From positions 1 to 64,000 of the forward strand of contig JAQXBM010000027.1 in the NCBI GenBank assembly GCA_029252405.1: a DNA stretch of 64,000 nt, read 5' to 3'. Position numbers and translations under genes: made by a program. This stretch comes from Crocinitomicaceae bacterium (GTDB lineage Bacteria > Bacteroidota > Bacteroidia > Flavobacteriales_D > Crocinitomicaceae). Positions within the stretch are counted from its first letter, which is position 1. Every line of letters begins with the position of its first letter. The notes beneath the pieces were generated by a model that did no database searches, was not told the origin of the DNA, and was given only the letters and a program-made list of their open reading frames with translations. Below, piece after piece: positions 27,959 to 36,606 of this stretch.

Positions 27959-28996
27959 TTGTACAAAAAAATTCTACTTTCTTTCACGCTCATTGCCACT
28001 GTAGCTTTAGTTACTTCGTTGAGTACTAGAAGCAATCAAGCAAAAATTGATCAGATTGATCCAAACACGTATTCCATTGAACAAGTGTTGAATATGCTCG
28101 GAGAAGAGCCCATGATTCATTCTATTCCACAAGTAGATTTAGCGAAAGCGAAAGTCGGGGAAGATCTCATTTTTAAAGGGTATACTGTTCGAGATGGAAA
28201 GAAGTCCAAGCGAATTTCTAATTACTTCGTGTGTACAGACTGTCACAACATGACAAGTGAGTTTGCCGATATCTCGAGCCAAGACGCATCGGAACGATTA
28301 CACTACGCAAAAGAAAACGGATTACCATTTCTTCCTGGATCAACGTTATGGGGGATCTACAACAGAACATCATTCTACAACGATGATTACGTAAGAAAGT
28401 ACGGTGACCTTGTGACAAATGCACGCGATACACTCGCAAATGCGGTTCAACTTTGTTCTAAGTATTGTGCTTCAGGTCGATACATTGAAGATTGGGAACT
28501 TGAGTCGATCATGCATTATTTCAAGAAGAATGAATTGCATGTAAGCGACATCAACATTCCAGACAAAGACAAATATGCGCTGATCAATGGTACATTGACG
28601 GAGGATCAAAAAGTGAATCTTGCTAAATCCATCAAAGAAGCATATGTCCAAGGATATGGCGCAACGTTCTTAGAAACAATGCCGCGCAATGAGCGACCAT
28701 ACGGAAAAGGCGGCAACGTCGGAAATGGCAAACTGATCTATGAAAAGGCATGCATGTTTTGTCATGAAAATAAACGTGTGACGTATTTGCACTTAGATGA
28801 TGGAAAGCTCTCTGCTCGTTTCCTTTGGAGAAATAGAAAGAAATATACTGACCAATCGATTTATCAAATAGTAAGACACGGCACCTACTCAAAAGTAGGA
28901 AGGAAACAATACATGCCGCACTTCACGAAAGAAAAAATGAGTGACGCCCAACTGAATGATTTGGTCGCTTATATCAAACAAATTGCCAAGAGATGA
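27959..28996 (+). CDS. Dihaem-type c-type cytochrome, exported
   Basis: A 345-aa periplasmic or membrane-tethered cytochrome. An in-frame TAA at 27935 leaves no ATG before the signal peptide, so the start is a TTG at 27959 (MYKKILLSFTLIATVALVTSL). Two CXXCH haem sites are visible: CTDCH near residue 98 and CMFCH near residue 266, with methionines (for example QYMPHF) as candidate distal ligands. The middle has YCASGRYIEDWELESIMHYF, typical of a cytochrome c domain. The next gene overlaps it by four bases (ATGA). Electron-transfer partner is unknown. Confidence 0.85.
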   Translation: MYKKILLSFTLIATVALVTSLSTRSNQAKIDQIDPNTYSIEQVLNMLGEEPMIHSIPQVDLAKAKVGEDLIFKGYTVRDGKKSKRISNYFVCTDCHNMTSEFADISSQDASERLHYAKENGLPFLPGSTLWGIYNRTSFYNDDYVRKYGDLVTNARDTLANAVQLCSKYCASGRYIEDWELESIMHYFKKNELHVSDINIPDKDKYALINGTLTEDQKVNLAKSIKEAYVQGYGATFLETMPRNERPYGKGGNVGNGKLIYEKACMFCHENKRVTYLHLDDGKLSARFLWRNRKKYTDQSIYQIVRHGTYSKVGRKQYMPHFTKEKMSDAQLNDLVAYIKQIAKR

Positions 28997-29847
28997 TGAA
29001 AAAAGTACTCATTCTATGTAGCCTCGCACTTGCTTTTGGTGCAAACGCGCAAAACGTAGAAGAAACATTTACAGGGACACGTGTAATCAACGGACATTCT
29101 GTTGAAACACTTAAAAAACGCATTCTTGAATTCAGAATTGAGCACCGTTTTGGTGATATCGCTGGAGCGCAAGGAGGTGTGCAACAGTTTTTTGGTTTTG
29201 ATCAAGCCGCAGATATCCGATTCGCTTTTGAATATGGAATTTCAGACAACTGGATGATCGGTGTTGGAAGATCAAAAGGAACAGGTGCACCATATAGTTC
29301 ACTGGTTGATGGATTTACGAAATACCGTTTCTTGACACAGCAAAAAGACGGAACACCTTTAAGCCTTGCCGTGATGGGATCAGCAATGATTACGTATGCG
29401 ACGGCCTCAGCGGATTTGACTCAAGTAACAAGTTACCCGAAGTTTTCTCACCGAATGGCTTATAGCGCGCAGGTGATTGCCGCTAGAAAGTTTGGAGAAC
29501 ATTTCAGCGCTCAAATCATGCCGACCTTCGTACACAGAAACTTGGTGGACATTGATGATGTAAATAGCCTGTTCTCATTGGGTGGTGCATTGAACTACAA
29601 AATCAACAAGAACTATGGTTTGATCGTTGAATACTATCACAACTTCAACCCTTCTGGATTCAGAGAAGATATGAAAAACAGTTTGGGCGTTGCGTTTGAG
29701 TGGACGACAAATGGACATAACTTTAAAATGAACTTTACTAACTCTCGCGGATTTGGAGAAACACAATTCATCCCGTATACAACGTCAGATTGGCTAGCAG
29801 GAGAATTCCGATTCGGATTTAGTATCTCAAGAAAATTTAAACTATGA
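28993..29847 (+). CDS. DUF5777-family outer-membrane beta-barrel protein
   Basis: A 284-aa protein with signal peptide (MKKVLILCSLALAFGANAQ); either of two adjacent ATGs can start it. ETLKKRILEFRIEHRFGDIAG followed by FEYGISDNWMIGVGRSKG is the DUF5777 pattern, and the alternating strands ending in FRFGFSISRKFKL fit a beta-barrel. In related bacteria this family lies beside cytochromes and YceI-like proteins, as here. It overlaps both neighbours by four bases, so these genes are one transcript. Function unknown. Confidence 0.8.
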   Translation: MMKKVLILCSLALAFGANAQNVEETFTGTRVINGHSVETLKKRILEFRIEHRFGDIAGAQGGVQQFFGFDQAADIRFAFEYGISDNWMIGVGRSKGTGAPYSSLVDGFTKYRFLTQQKDGTPLSLAVMGSAMITYATASADLTQVTSYPKFSHRMAYSAQVIAARKFGEHFSAQIMPTFVHRNLVDIDDVNSLFSLGGALNYKINKNYGLIVEYYHNFNPSGFREDMKNSLGVAFEWTTNGHNFKMNFTNSRGFGETQFIPYTTSDWLAGEFRFGFSISRKFKL

Positions 29848-30218
29848 AAGGACTAAGTTACTTTTTGCTGAGTGCAGCGGTACTCGCGTTTATTTCAATG
29901 ACAATCCCTTCTTGTAACAAAGATAAAACAGGGGAGATTGTTCTAAACGAATGTGCTGACACTGTTTCATTTGCGACGACCATCGAACCATTGATCCAAT
30001 CAAACTGTTCTACAAGTGGCTGTCACGATGCGGCATCTTCGGCTTCAGGGTATAATCTGGAAGGATATTCTAACATCTCAGCCAACGCAAACATTATTTT
30101 AACCGTCATAAGACATGAAAGTGGGGTAGTACCAATGCCTTACTTCCAACCAAAGTTAAATGATAGCATCATCAAAGATGTAGGATGCTGGATAAATCAA
30201 GGAACTTTGAATAATTAA
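29844..30218 (+). CDS. Small cytochrome-c-like lipoprotein with CX4CH motif
   Basis: A 124-aa lipoprotein: MKGLSYFLLSAAVLAFISMTIPSC, lipidation at Cys24. The mature part has NCSTSGCHDAASSASGYNL, where the haem motif is CX4CH in place of CXXCH. The spacing is seen in other Bacteroidetes lipoproteins annotated as cytochromes. Whether haem is attached needs a test; a distal methionine may be the one in VVPMPYFQPKL. It belongs to the same transcript as the preceding cytochrome and DUF5777 barrel. Confidence 0.75.
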   Translation: MKGLSYFLLSAAVLAFISMTIPSCNKDKTGEIVLNECADTVSFATTIEPLIQSNCSTSGCHDAASSASGYNLEGYSNISANANIILTVIRHESGVVPMPYFQPKLNDSIIKDVGCWINQGTLNN

Positions 30219-30256
30219 ATAAAATCTTATATCTTAACAGCTCAAAACTAACAATT

Positions 30257-31129
30257 ATGAAAAAAAGTTACATTTTATCTTCTCTGGCATTAGCTTCCTT
30301 GGGATTCTTTGCATTTCAGCAAACGACTGTGGAATCTAGCGTTGTAGAGAAGTTTACTCAAGAACATCTCTTCTCCGGAGGTGGACAATCTGGTTTAACT
30401 GGTGCGCCAGGTGAAGCGAATTGTACACAATGTCACTCTGGAACTACTCAAGATGGTACAACTGAAAACTCTTTTGCTTTGTTGCAAGGAACTACACCAG
30501 TTGCTGCTTATGTTCCTGGAACAACTTACACAGCGACACTTCAACAAACATCAACTCCAACAAAATCTGGATTCTCGTCAACAACGCTTGATGGAACGGA
30601 TGCAATGGCTGGTAACTTAATTGGTGCAGGAATCGGAGGAACACAGAACTTCTCTTCTGGGGGACGTGATTACGTTTCGCATACTGCTACAAGTAGCACT
30701 GGTTCAGGTCAATTTGCTTGGTCTTGGATTGCTCCAGCAACAGATGTTGGCCCTGTTACTTTCTACATCTCTTCGAATATCTCTAACGATGACGGTTCAA
30801 CTGCAGGAGATATCATTTACTTGTCTACGCATGTAATTCCTTCTACCGCTTCAATTGATGAAGAGGTAGCAAATGATTTGAAGTTCACTGCAGGGTACAA
30901 CGCAGCAACAAACAAATTGGTTCTTGACTTTGATTATTTAGCAATTGGAGAAATGAACTTGAACTTGCTTGATATGAACGGACGTTCTGTATTCACATAC
31001 GACCTAGGTCAATCAGAAATTGGAGAAAATCACGAAACACTTGCACTTCCAGAATTGAAAGATGGAATGTACGTAGTTCACTTCTTCGTAGGAAACAAAG
31101 CAATGTCTGCTAACATTCTTGTGAAGTAA
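30257..31129 (+). CDS. Choice-of-anchor V/Reelin-like domain protein with CXXCH and T9SS tail
   Basis: A 290-aa secreted protein. After the signal (ILSSLALASLGFFAFQ) there is GAPGEANCTQCHSGTTQDG, a CXXCH site in the loop that starts the Reelin-like beta-sandwich (residues ~45-195; YVPGTTYTATL, GQFAWSWIAPATDVGPVTFYISSN). The last ~75 residues (NLLDMNGRSVFTYDL, LPELKDGMYVVHFFVGNKAMSANILVK) are a T9SS type A sorting domain, so the protein is displayed on the surface or released. It is fourth in the haem-protein group and is followed by a strong terminator. Confidence 0.82.
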   Translation: MKKSYILSSLALASLGFFAFQQTTVESSVVEKFTQEHLFSGGGQSGLTGAPGEANCTQCHSGTTQDGTTENSFALLQGTTPVAAYVPGTTYTATLQQTSTPTKSGFSSTTLDGTDAMAGNLIGAGIGGTQNFSSGGRDYVSHTATSSTGSGQFAWSWIAPATDVGPVTFYISSNISNDDGSTAGDIIYLSTHVIPSTASIDEEVANDLKFTAGYNAATNKLVLDFDYLAIGEMNLNLLDMNGRSVFTYDLGQSEIGENHETLALPELKDGMYVVHFFVGNKAMSANILVK

Positions 31130-31149
31130 TAAGCATACTAATTTTATTG

Positions 31150-31190
31150 AATCCCGACATGAGTCTTTGACTTATCGTCGGGATTTTTTT
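31150..31190 (+). terminator. Strong terminator at the end of the cytochrome operon
   Basis: AATCCCGAC (31150-31158) pairs with GTCGGGATT (31177-31185) and is followed by a run of seven T. It overlaps the last codon of the convergent SRPBCC gene. Confidence 0.85.
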
Positions 31191-31611
31191 ATGCCTTTTC
31201 CGCAAGTTCCTTTAACTTCTCATTCATGGATTCGAAACCCTCTTTGACATCCGTATTCAGCTTCTTCTTCATGAATGGAACCAGTATACCACTAAATTTT
31301 TCTCCATGAATTAAGGTTGTCGTTCCATCTTCGTTCTCACTGAATGTGAAGGAATGTCGACCATCGAAGATACCCGGAATGAACAATCGTCCTAACCAAG
31401 TGAGTTCTTCCTCTTGAATGTACACTTTAACCGTTGGCTTGAATGTAAACGTGCCAATTTCGGCTTCAAATCGCTCTCCAACTTTGATCTCTCCTTTTAT
31501 TGATTTGATGAATGGATTCCAGTTTGGGTAATTTTCAAAATCTGAAAAAATAGACCAAACGGTTTTTAAATCTGCGTTAATCGTAATCTCTGTATGCAAT
31601 TGATGTTTCAT
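31189..31611 (-). CDS. SRPBCC-family (START-like) protein
   Basis: A 140-aa cytoplasmic protein of the polyketide cyclase/Bet v1-like fold. HTEITINADLKTVWSIFSDFENYPNWNPFIKSIKG is the family N-terminal signature, and LVPFMKKKLNTDVKEGFESMNEKLKELAEKA is the long C-terminal helix that closes the hydrophobic cavity. The ligand is unknown. It lies 60 bases after a Crp/Fnr regulator on the same strand and may be in its operon or regulon. Confidence 0.85.
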   Translation of the reverse strand: MKHQLHTEITINADLKTVWSIFSDFENYPNWNPFIKSIKGEIKVGERFEAEIGTFTFKPTVKVYIQEEELTWLGRLFIPGIFDGRHSFTFSENEDGTTTLIHGEKFSGILVPFMKKKLNTDVKEGFESMNEKLKELAEKA

Positions 31612-31671
31612 GGTGTCTTTGTTTTGTGTTACAAAGATTCATCAAAGTGATCACCTGACTCTTGACATTTG

Positions 31672-32241
31672 TCAAGAAACGATCTTCTTACGAATTCGGC
31701 TCAATGTTTCTGGTGTCATTCCTAACATTGAAGCGATGTATTGAAGTGGTATGTGCTGCAGGAGTTCTGGCTTAGCTTGACTCAGGTATTCGTAGCGTTC
31801 TTCCGTAGACATTGATAAGAAACTAAAAATGCGATCCTCTATCGTCACAAAGCATTTCGCAATGAAGAGCTTCTCAATTTCGGCCCAGTTCTCAATCTTG
31901 TGCTTGATGTTTTTGTAGTCATGATAATCGAGCGTATAGATCTCACAATCCGTTAATGCTTGAATATTCCAGCGTGCTGTTTGATCAAACATCAGAGAGT
32001 TCAAATCGGTGGTGAATTCACCTGGAGATGAAATCCATTGCGTCACTTCCTTTTTATCAGCTTGTCGGTAAATTCGAAGAAAACCTGACTTGACAAAACT
32101 CAACTTTCCAAAGCGACTGCCAATTTCGGTATGAAACTCATTTCGGCTCAACTTTTCTTCCGTGAACAAATCAGCAATATCATTGGATCGATCCAATTCA
32201 GTATCAAAATAGGCACTAATAGATTGCGTTAATTCATTCAT
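31672..32241 (-). CDS. Crp/Fnr-family transcriptional regulator
   Basis: A 189-aa regulator. Residues 1-~120 are a cyclic-nucleotide-binding-type beta-barrel (FGKLSFVKSGFLRIYRQADKKEVTQWISSPGEFTTDLNSL). The C-terminus holds the winged HTH recognition helix LQYIASMLGMTPETLSRIRKK. The cAMP-contact RS.A pattern and Fnr iron-sulfur cysteines are absent, as usual in this phylum, so the signal is unknown. It lies between an unknown gene (12 bases upstream) and the SRPBCC gene, probably one operon. Confidence 0.9.
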   Translation of the reverse strand: MNELTQSISAYFDTELDRSNDIADLFTEEKLSRNEFHTEIGSRFGKLSFVKSGFLRIYRQADKKEVTQWISSPGEFTTDLNSLMFDQTARWNIQALTDCEIYTLDYHDYKNIKHKIENWAEIEKLFIAKCFVTIEDRIFSFLSMSTEERYEYLSQAKPELLQHIPLQYIASMLGMTPETLSRIRKKIVS

Positions 32242-32253
32242 TCTGGTATCAAT

Positions 32254-32820
32254 TTATGCGATTCGTTTTTGCACGATGGTGTCAATCCGCTTGAACAATT
32301 GTTCAGGTAGATGCGTTCGCCACTCAATCTCTTCCATTTTACCACCCATTACTACGTAATGATCGATCCCAGTTTGGCGCATTTCTTCCAAAACGTGCTC
32401 ATGGAAGTTGATAAATGCAATCCAACCATCTTCGACATCTTCGAACCATTCTTCGTAATAACAATCATCTGACGCATGAAAATTCAGAACGTTTTCTCCA
32501 ATCATTAAGAATTTATCAATCCCTTGAGGAACAAGTTCATCGATCAAATCGCGCTTCAAAGTCATGACATCATTCTCAATTGCATCGTTCCATTCTCCAA
32601 TCAACTCAATGATGCAATAGCCTTGATCATGATCAACAAAGAGAATTTTTAAAAACAGTGTTGGCGACTCAATTGAATCCCACTGCGGATGGATGTAATA
32701 GTTATATATTTTGTCTTGAAATTCGAATTCATTATACTCACGACCATAAAAAGGAGAGTTGGGATCTTCCGAAGCGACGTAATAATTTCGCCAAAGATAA
32801 TATGGTTCGATCATGTGCAT
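32254..32820 (-). CDS. Conserved protein of unknown function
   Basis: An acidic ~188-aa cytoplasmic protein with no signal peptide. The frame runs back to a TTG at 32841, but ATG 32820 or 32814 (MIEPYYLWRNYYV) is the better start. Segments such as KILFVDHDQGYCIIELIGEWNDAIENDVMTLKRDLID and WIAFINFHEHVLEEMRQTGIDHYVVMGGKMEEIEWR suggest an alpha/beta fold. I recall similar hypothetical proteins in Flavobacteriales but no function. It is 12 bases from the Crp/Fnr gene, and shares a 92-base divergent region with the DUF4836 gene. Confidence 0.65.
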   Translation of the reverse strand: MHMIEPYYLWRNYYVASEDPNSPFYGREYNEFEFQDKIYNYYIHPQWDSIESPTLFLKILFVDHDQGYCIIELIGEWNDAIENDVMTLKRDLIDELVPQGIDKFLMIGENVLNFHASDDCYYEEWFEDVEDGWIAFINFHEHVLEEMRQTGIDHYVVMGGKMEEIEWRTHLPEQLFKRIDTIVQKRIA

Positions 32821-32849
32821 AAACAAAGGTACGATTTGCAAACAACGCT

Positions 32850-32865
32850 TGGCACAAAATATGCT
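32850..32865 (+). promoter_or_regulatory. Putative sigma-54 promoter of the DUF4836 gene
   Basis: TGGCACAAAATATGCT (32850-32865) matches -24/-12 consensus TGGCAC-N5-TTGCW with GG and GC ten bases apart; only one T of the -12 box differs. A start near 32876 gives a ~37-nt leader before ATG 32913. TAAATTTG at 32876-32883 resembles a Bacteroidetes -7 box, but no TTG lies 19 bases before it. Confidence 0.55.
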
Positions 32866-32912
32866 ACATTAATCGTAAATTTGAACAACAATAAATCAAC
32901 TCCAAAACCAAT

Positions 32913-34385
32913 ATGAGTTTTAAAAACATCACCATTGCACTATTCGCACTTCTTTTCTTAGCCGCTTGTTCTAAAAGCGAGGAAAAGAGAGAAATGAATG
33001 AATACTTCTCAGCTTATTTGAACGACAACGAAGAGGTTGTTGCGTTTGGTAAAGCACATGTCAACACAATTTTGGAAAAAGCCGATTACTCGAGTGTTGG
33101 AATGTTAAACATGATCGTAGGCTCTGAAATAGAAAAGTATGATGCTTTTATTGATGCAAAAGGACCTGTTTATTATGCAGCTCACGGTCCATTGAAAAAG
33201 GATGGTGCTCCAGAGAAAGTCGTTTTGTTCTTGCGCGTAAAGGATCAGGGCGGACTGAAGAGCTACCTTCAATCAGAAATGAGTTTTGACTTAAATGAAG
33301 CCGACGGTTTCGAATACACGTCTGATGGCGATATGGTTCTTGGGTTTAGAGAGCATTTGGCTGTGATCGTTTTGGAATCGAATAGCAACAAGGAATTGGC
33401 GACTATTACAGATGTATTTAAACGCGCAGAAGGAAAAGTAAGCACAGGAAAAGTGGCCGAATTGATTGACTCAGACGAAGGCGATATTCAAATGGGGGTC
33501 AGCCTTGCGAATCTATACGGAACAGCTTCAGGTGATTTGAAAAATCAACCAAAATCGGATCAAAAAGACCTCGAAGAAATGTTGAACGATGGTTACGTGA
33601 AATCATCTGTGAAATTTGAAAACGGACAAGCTGTAATCGAAATGAAGAATATGTTCGGCAAAGAGTTGAAGTCAAAGATGTTCTTAGCGGGAGACGACAA
33701 AGCACCAATCTTGAAGGAATTAGGTTCTGGAACGCCTCGAATGGGATTCAGCATCAACATGGACGTAAAGAAAATGGAAGATCTTGCGAATCAGTTGTCA
33801 CCAGATGCTTTGAATAAAGGACTTGGAGGTCAATACCTCCTAGTGCGAATGGCAACAGGTTCTAGAGAGTTAAATGAGTTGTGGGACGGAAAAATGGGTG
33901 TTCTAATGTTCGGGGATCCAGATGAAAGTGGAGCTTTCACACCTGAGTTCAACGCCTATCTTGGGGTCAGTCAAAAAGGACGTGATAAACTCAAGGAAAT
34001 GGAAGGAATGGGAATCAGTACTAGTCAAATCCCTGGGATTCCACCTTTCACAATTGAAGAAAATGGAATTTCCGTAATGTCAAACACTTCTGATGCGAGT
34101 GGAAAATTGAACTTACCCAAAGGCGCTGAGAATTTCGGTAAATCTGGAATTAGCTTCTTTTTGAACTTGGAAGGTTTGGAGCCGGATGAAATGGCCGAGA
34201 TGTTGGATATGGAAGAGCTAGCAATCGTGTTAAAAGTAGCGAAATTTGTATCTTTTGAGTTCAATAACGAAGGAGGGAAAATTATCATCACCGCTAAGGA
34301 CGGAAAAGAGAATGTGCTCAAACAAGCCTTGACCGAAGTGATGAAAGAAGTTTCCGGAAACATGGGCAATAACTTTATGTTTTAA
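32913..34385 (+). CDS. DUF4836 lipoprotein
   Basis: A 490-aa lipoprotein: [22 protein letters not shown], lipidation at Cys19. The body matches the DUF4836 pattern known only from Bacteroidetes: [21 protein letters not shown] at the N-terminus, repeated alpha/beta units with [16 protein letters not shown] and [15 protein letters not shown], and a symmetric C-terminal half. No activity is known. The only gene in the window with a near-consensus sigma-54 site directly upstream. msrB follows three bases later, in one transcript. Confidence 0.78.
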   Translation: MSFKNITIALFALLFLAACSKSEEKREMNEYFSAYLNDNEEVVAFGKAHVNTILEKADYSSVGMLNMIVGSEIEKYDAFIDAKGPVYYAAHGPLKKDGAPEKVVLFLRVKDQGGLKSYLQSEMSFDLNEADGFEYTSDGDMVLGFREHLAVIVLESNSNKELATITDVFKRAEGKVSTGKVAELIDSDEGDIQMGVSLANLYGTASGDLKNQPKSDQKDLEEMLNDGYVKSSVKFENGQAVIEMKNMFGKELKSKMFLAGDDKAPILKELGSGTPRMGFSINMDVKKMEDLANQLSPDALNKGLGGQYLLVRMATGSRELNELWDGKMGVLMFGDPDESGAFTPEFNAYLGVSQKGRDKLKEMEGMGISTSQIPGIPPFTIEENGISVMSNTSDASGKLNLPKGAENFGKSGISFFLNLEGLEPDEMAEMLDMEELAIVLKVAKFVSFEFNNEGGKIIITAKDGKENVLKQALTEVMKEVSGNMGNNFMF

Positions 34386-34387
34386 TT

Positions 34388-34765
34388 ATGACTTTAGATA
34401 AAGAAAACTGGAATCAGCTAAACGAGGAGGAGCAACGCGTAATCTTGCGTAAAGGAACCGAAATGCCGTTTACTGGTGAGTTCAATAAACACAAAGCGAC
34501 TGGAATGTATGTCTGTCGTCAGTGTGAAGCACCTTTGTATCACTCACAGGATAAATTCAATTCTGGATGTGGTTGGCCTTCTTTTGATGATGAAATTGAA
34601 GGTGCTGTGCGTCATGAAACAGACGCCGATGGTCGTAGAACAGAAATCTTATGCATGAACTGCAATGGGCACCTTGGACATGTTTTCGTAGGTGAGCAAT
34701 TCACTGAAAAGAACACGCGTCACTGTGTGAATTCAATTTCGTTAAAATTCGTGGAGGGCGCTTAA
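34388..34765 (+). CDS. msrB: Peptide-methionine (R)-S-oxide reductase MsrB
   Basis: A 125-aa repair enzyme that reduces methionine-R-sulfoxide in proteins. Two CXXC pairs (CRQC at ~38, CMNC at ~84) form the structural zinc site; [10 protein letters not shown] holds the usual resolving-region Cys; the catalytic Cys113 is in [10 protein letters not shown], where many homologues have RYCINS. It has no signal peptide, so is cytoplasmic. It is three bases after DUF4836 and converges on the following T9SS gene with a gap of only seven bases. Confidence 0.96.
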   Translation: MTLDKENWNQLNEEEQRVILRKGTEMPFTGEFNKHKATGMYVCRQCEAPLYHSQDKFNSGCGWPSFDDEIEGAVRHETDADGRRTEILCMNCNGHLGHVFVGEQFTEKNTRHCVNSISLKFVEGA

Positions 34766-34772
34766 TTCAGCC

Positions 34773-36191
34773 TTACTTGACGACGAACTTCTGTTGTTGA
34801 AACCCTTCGAATTGGATGAAATAGATTCCAGGAGTTAACTCCTGAACATTTACCTCGTTTCCAGAACCGTTAAGGACAAGCCTGCCTTGAGCGTTCAAAA
34901 CAGAATACGCTTGGCTGTTATCAATTCCATCAATCGTTAATACTTCGCGCACTGGATTCGGGTGCACTTGAATCGTTTCCAATCCAATTTTGTCCACACC
35001 AACAGAGCTCCAAGAACCTTTGGTGTACATGATCTTATCGAGCTCAGCGTCGTGATAAACCAAATGAATCGATCCATCCGTTCCAATAACAACATCTGGC
35101 TTTGTTTGAATACCGTTTAACTCAAAAACCGAGGCTGCATTCGTTGATTGCCAGTTGCTCATTCCTGCAGTTGAGAAATTGTACCAAATATCCGTTTCAC
35201 CTTGATCTGTGTGTTCCCAAACCAAAAGGACTGAATCACCATAATTACTCAAATGTGGATGATTCATGGTCATCGTTGTGCCCAATTCTGCTGCCTGTAA
35301 TTCGGTGTAAATAATCGAATCAGAGAGGTCATCCGCTACTAAGTAGATCATTTCATCGCCGATACCTTTACTCATGTACGTTGAATACAATTGTGATCCA
35401 TTTAAGACCAAATCTCCTCCTGTTGCGGGACACGAAGCAAACCACCAACTGTGATCATCCAAGCTAATCTGCGTATCGAAGCTCATTCCACCGTTTGTGG
35501 ATACTCCAGCCTTCATGTCACGAATGTTATTTTCATCGTTTCGAAAAGACATGACCTGATAATCTGAATTCCCAACTATTGCAGGAGGACAGCAGTAGCA
35601 TGCTTCTTCACCGAAATCGGCACTAACACTCGCAGCAGTAGCTGAAAAAGTCTGGCCGCCATCAGTTGAGCGACGAACGATGTACTGTGGATTACTACCA
35701 CCAGAACCGTGGGTCATGTAGGTTACCAAGACCATGTTTCCGTCGTAAGCTTCTACGCTTGGGTACATGGCGAGTTCATTAGCTTGTTCCACTTGGATCT
35801 TTGGTTCCCAAGTCAAACCTCCATCAACAGATCGACGAATAAACACTTTTCCCGAAGTGACGTCTCCCGTTTTGTAAACTGTGTACAATGTGTTTCCGTC
35901 CGCCACGATATCCGTTCCACCCCAATCGTAGGAGAGAACATTCGCATCATTCAAAATGACTGGAGATAAGAATGCTGTTCCATCCCATTTGGAGAAGAAA
36001 TAATCTTTGTTCGAAGTTCCTGTAAATTGAGCCCAAATCAAAACGGGGGTGTTATCCGCGAGCACATCAATTCTTGGTCGATGAGCATTGGTAGATCCGG
36101 TTACTTCAACTGGCGGAGACCAAACGATGGCACTCTGAGAATAACCGAAAAACGAAGCACAGATAATCAGGAATAGTGTTAGAGATTTCAT
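34773..36191 (-). CDS. Secreted Asp-box (BNR/sialidase-like) protein with T9SS sorting domain
   Basis: A 472-aa surface or secreted protein. The signal peptide is MKSLTLFLIICASFFGYSQ. Several Asp-box motifs (SVDGGLTWEP, STDGGQTFSA, STNGGMSFDT) mark a beta-propeller of the BNR/sialidase-like type; there is no clear catalytic Arg triad or Tyr, so hydrolase activity is uncertain. The C-terminus (VHPNPVREVLTIDG, ELTPGIYFIQFEGFQQQKFVVK) is a type A T9SS sorting domain. It is probably monocistronic. Confidence 0.85.
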   Translation of the reverse strand: MKSLTLFLIICASFFGYSQSAIVWSPPVEVTGSTNAHRPRIDVLADNTPVLIWAQFTGTSNKDYFFSKWDGTAFLSPVILNDANVLSYDWGGTDIVADGNTLYTVYKTGDVTSGKVFIRRSVDGGLTWEPKIQVEQANELAMYPSVEAYDGNMVLVTYMTHGSGGSNPQYIVRRSTDGGQTFSATAASVSADFGEEACYCCPPAIVGNSDYQVMSFRNDENNIRDMKAGVSTNGGMSFDTQISLDDHSWWFASCPATGGDLVLNGSQLYSTYMSKGIGDEMIYLVADDLSDSIIYTELQAAELGTTMTMNHPHLSNYGDSVLLVWEHTDQGETDIWYNFSTAGMSNWQSTNAASVFELNGIQTKPDVVIGTDGSIHLVYHDAELDKIMYTKGSWSSVGVDKIGLETIQVHPNPVREVLTIDGIDNSQAYSVLNAQGRLVLNGSGNEVNVQELTPGIYFIQFEGFQQQKFVVK

Positions 36192-36606
36192 TATTGATAG
36201 GTTTTAGGTAAAGATCATCAAAATTCTCGAAAAAATGTGGCGTTTTTGCTGGTTAGATTTCCAACTGTTGTAATAGACCTGTAGATTTTTTTATCCAAAT
36301 AACTGATCTAACGACGATGTTAAATGGCTTGTATGCTTGTGTTTACAAGTGAAATGTATTTAAGGCAAATTGGGCGTCAACGTCTACTTTGATTAGGCTA
36401 AAAACCCGTAAAGTTGAATTCAACATTTATTCGATTTAAACGGGGGAATTCCTCAAAAAGTAAGCGACTCATTCTTATCTGAAATCATTTTAAATACCAT
36501 CATTAGTTTCTGTTTACATTGGATAAAATTTCTTTAATCCGTATCTTACTATAACAAGTAAAGAGAGAATGGACCAATCAATTTTAAAACCTAACATAGT
36601 TAAAAT
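36192..36606. other. 415-base intergenic region before ppk2
   Basis: AT-rich and without coding potential. It holds a perfect 12-bp palindrome GTTGAATTCAAC (36413-36424) inside a wider CCCGT...ACGGG pairing (36405-36409 with 36440-36444). TTG-N20-TATCTTAC (TATCTTAC at 36542-36549) is a candidate promoter for the PPK2 pair, about 55 bases before its start. TAAAAACCC (36399) followed by AAAGTTGA also occurs upstream of the peptide cassette (38366). Confidence 0.45.

Noticed and set aside
32689-32916. 75-codon plus-strand ORF in the divergent region before DUF4836
   Set aside because: Mostly antisense to the unknown gene at 32254 and overlapping the sigma-54 site; no conserved pattern.
36192-36606. 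Possible small RNA or riboswitch before ppk2
   Set aside because: Only a 12-bp palindrome and weak pairings are visible; no known riboswitch core was recognised.
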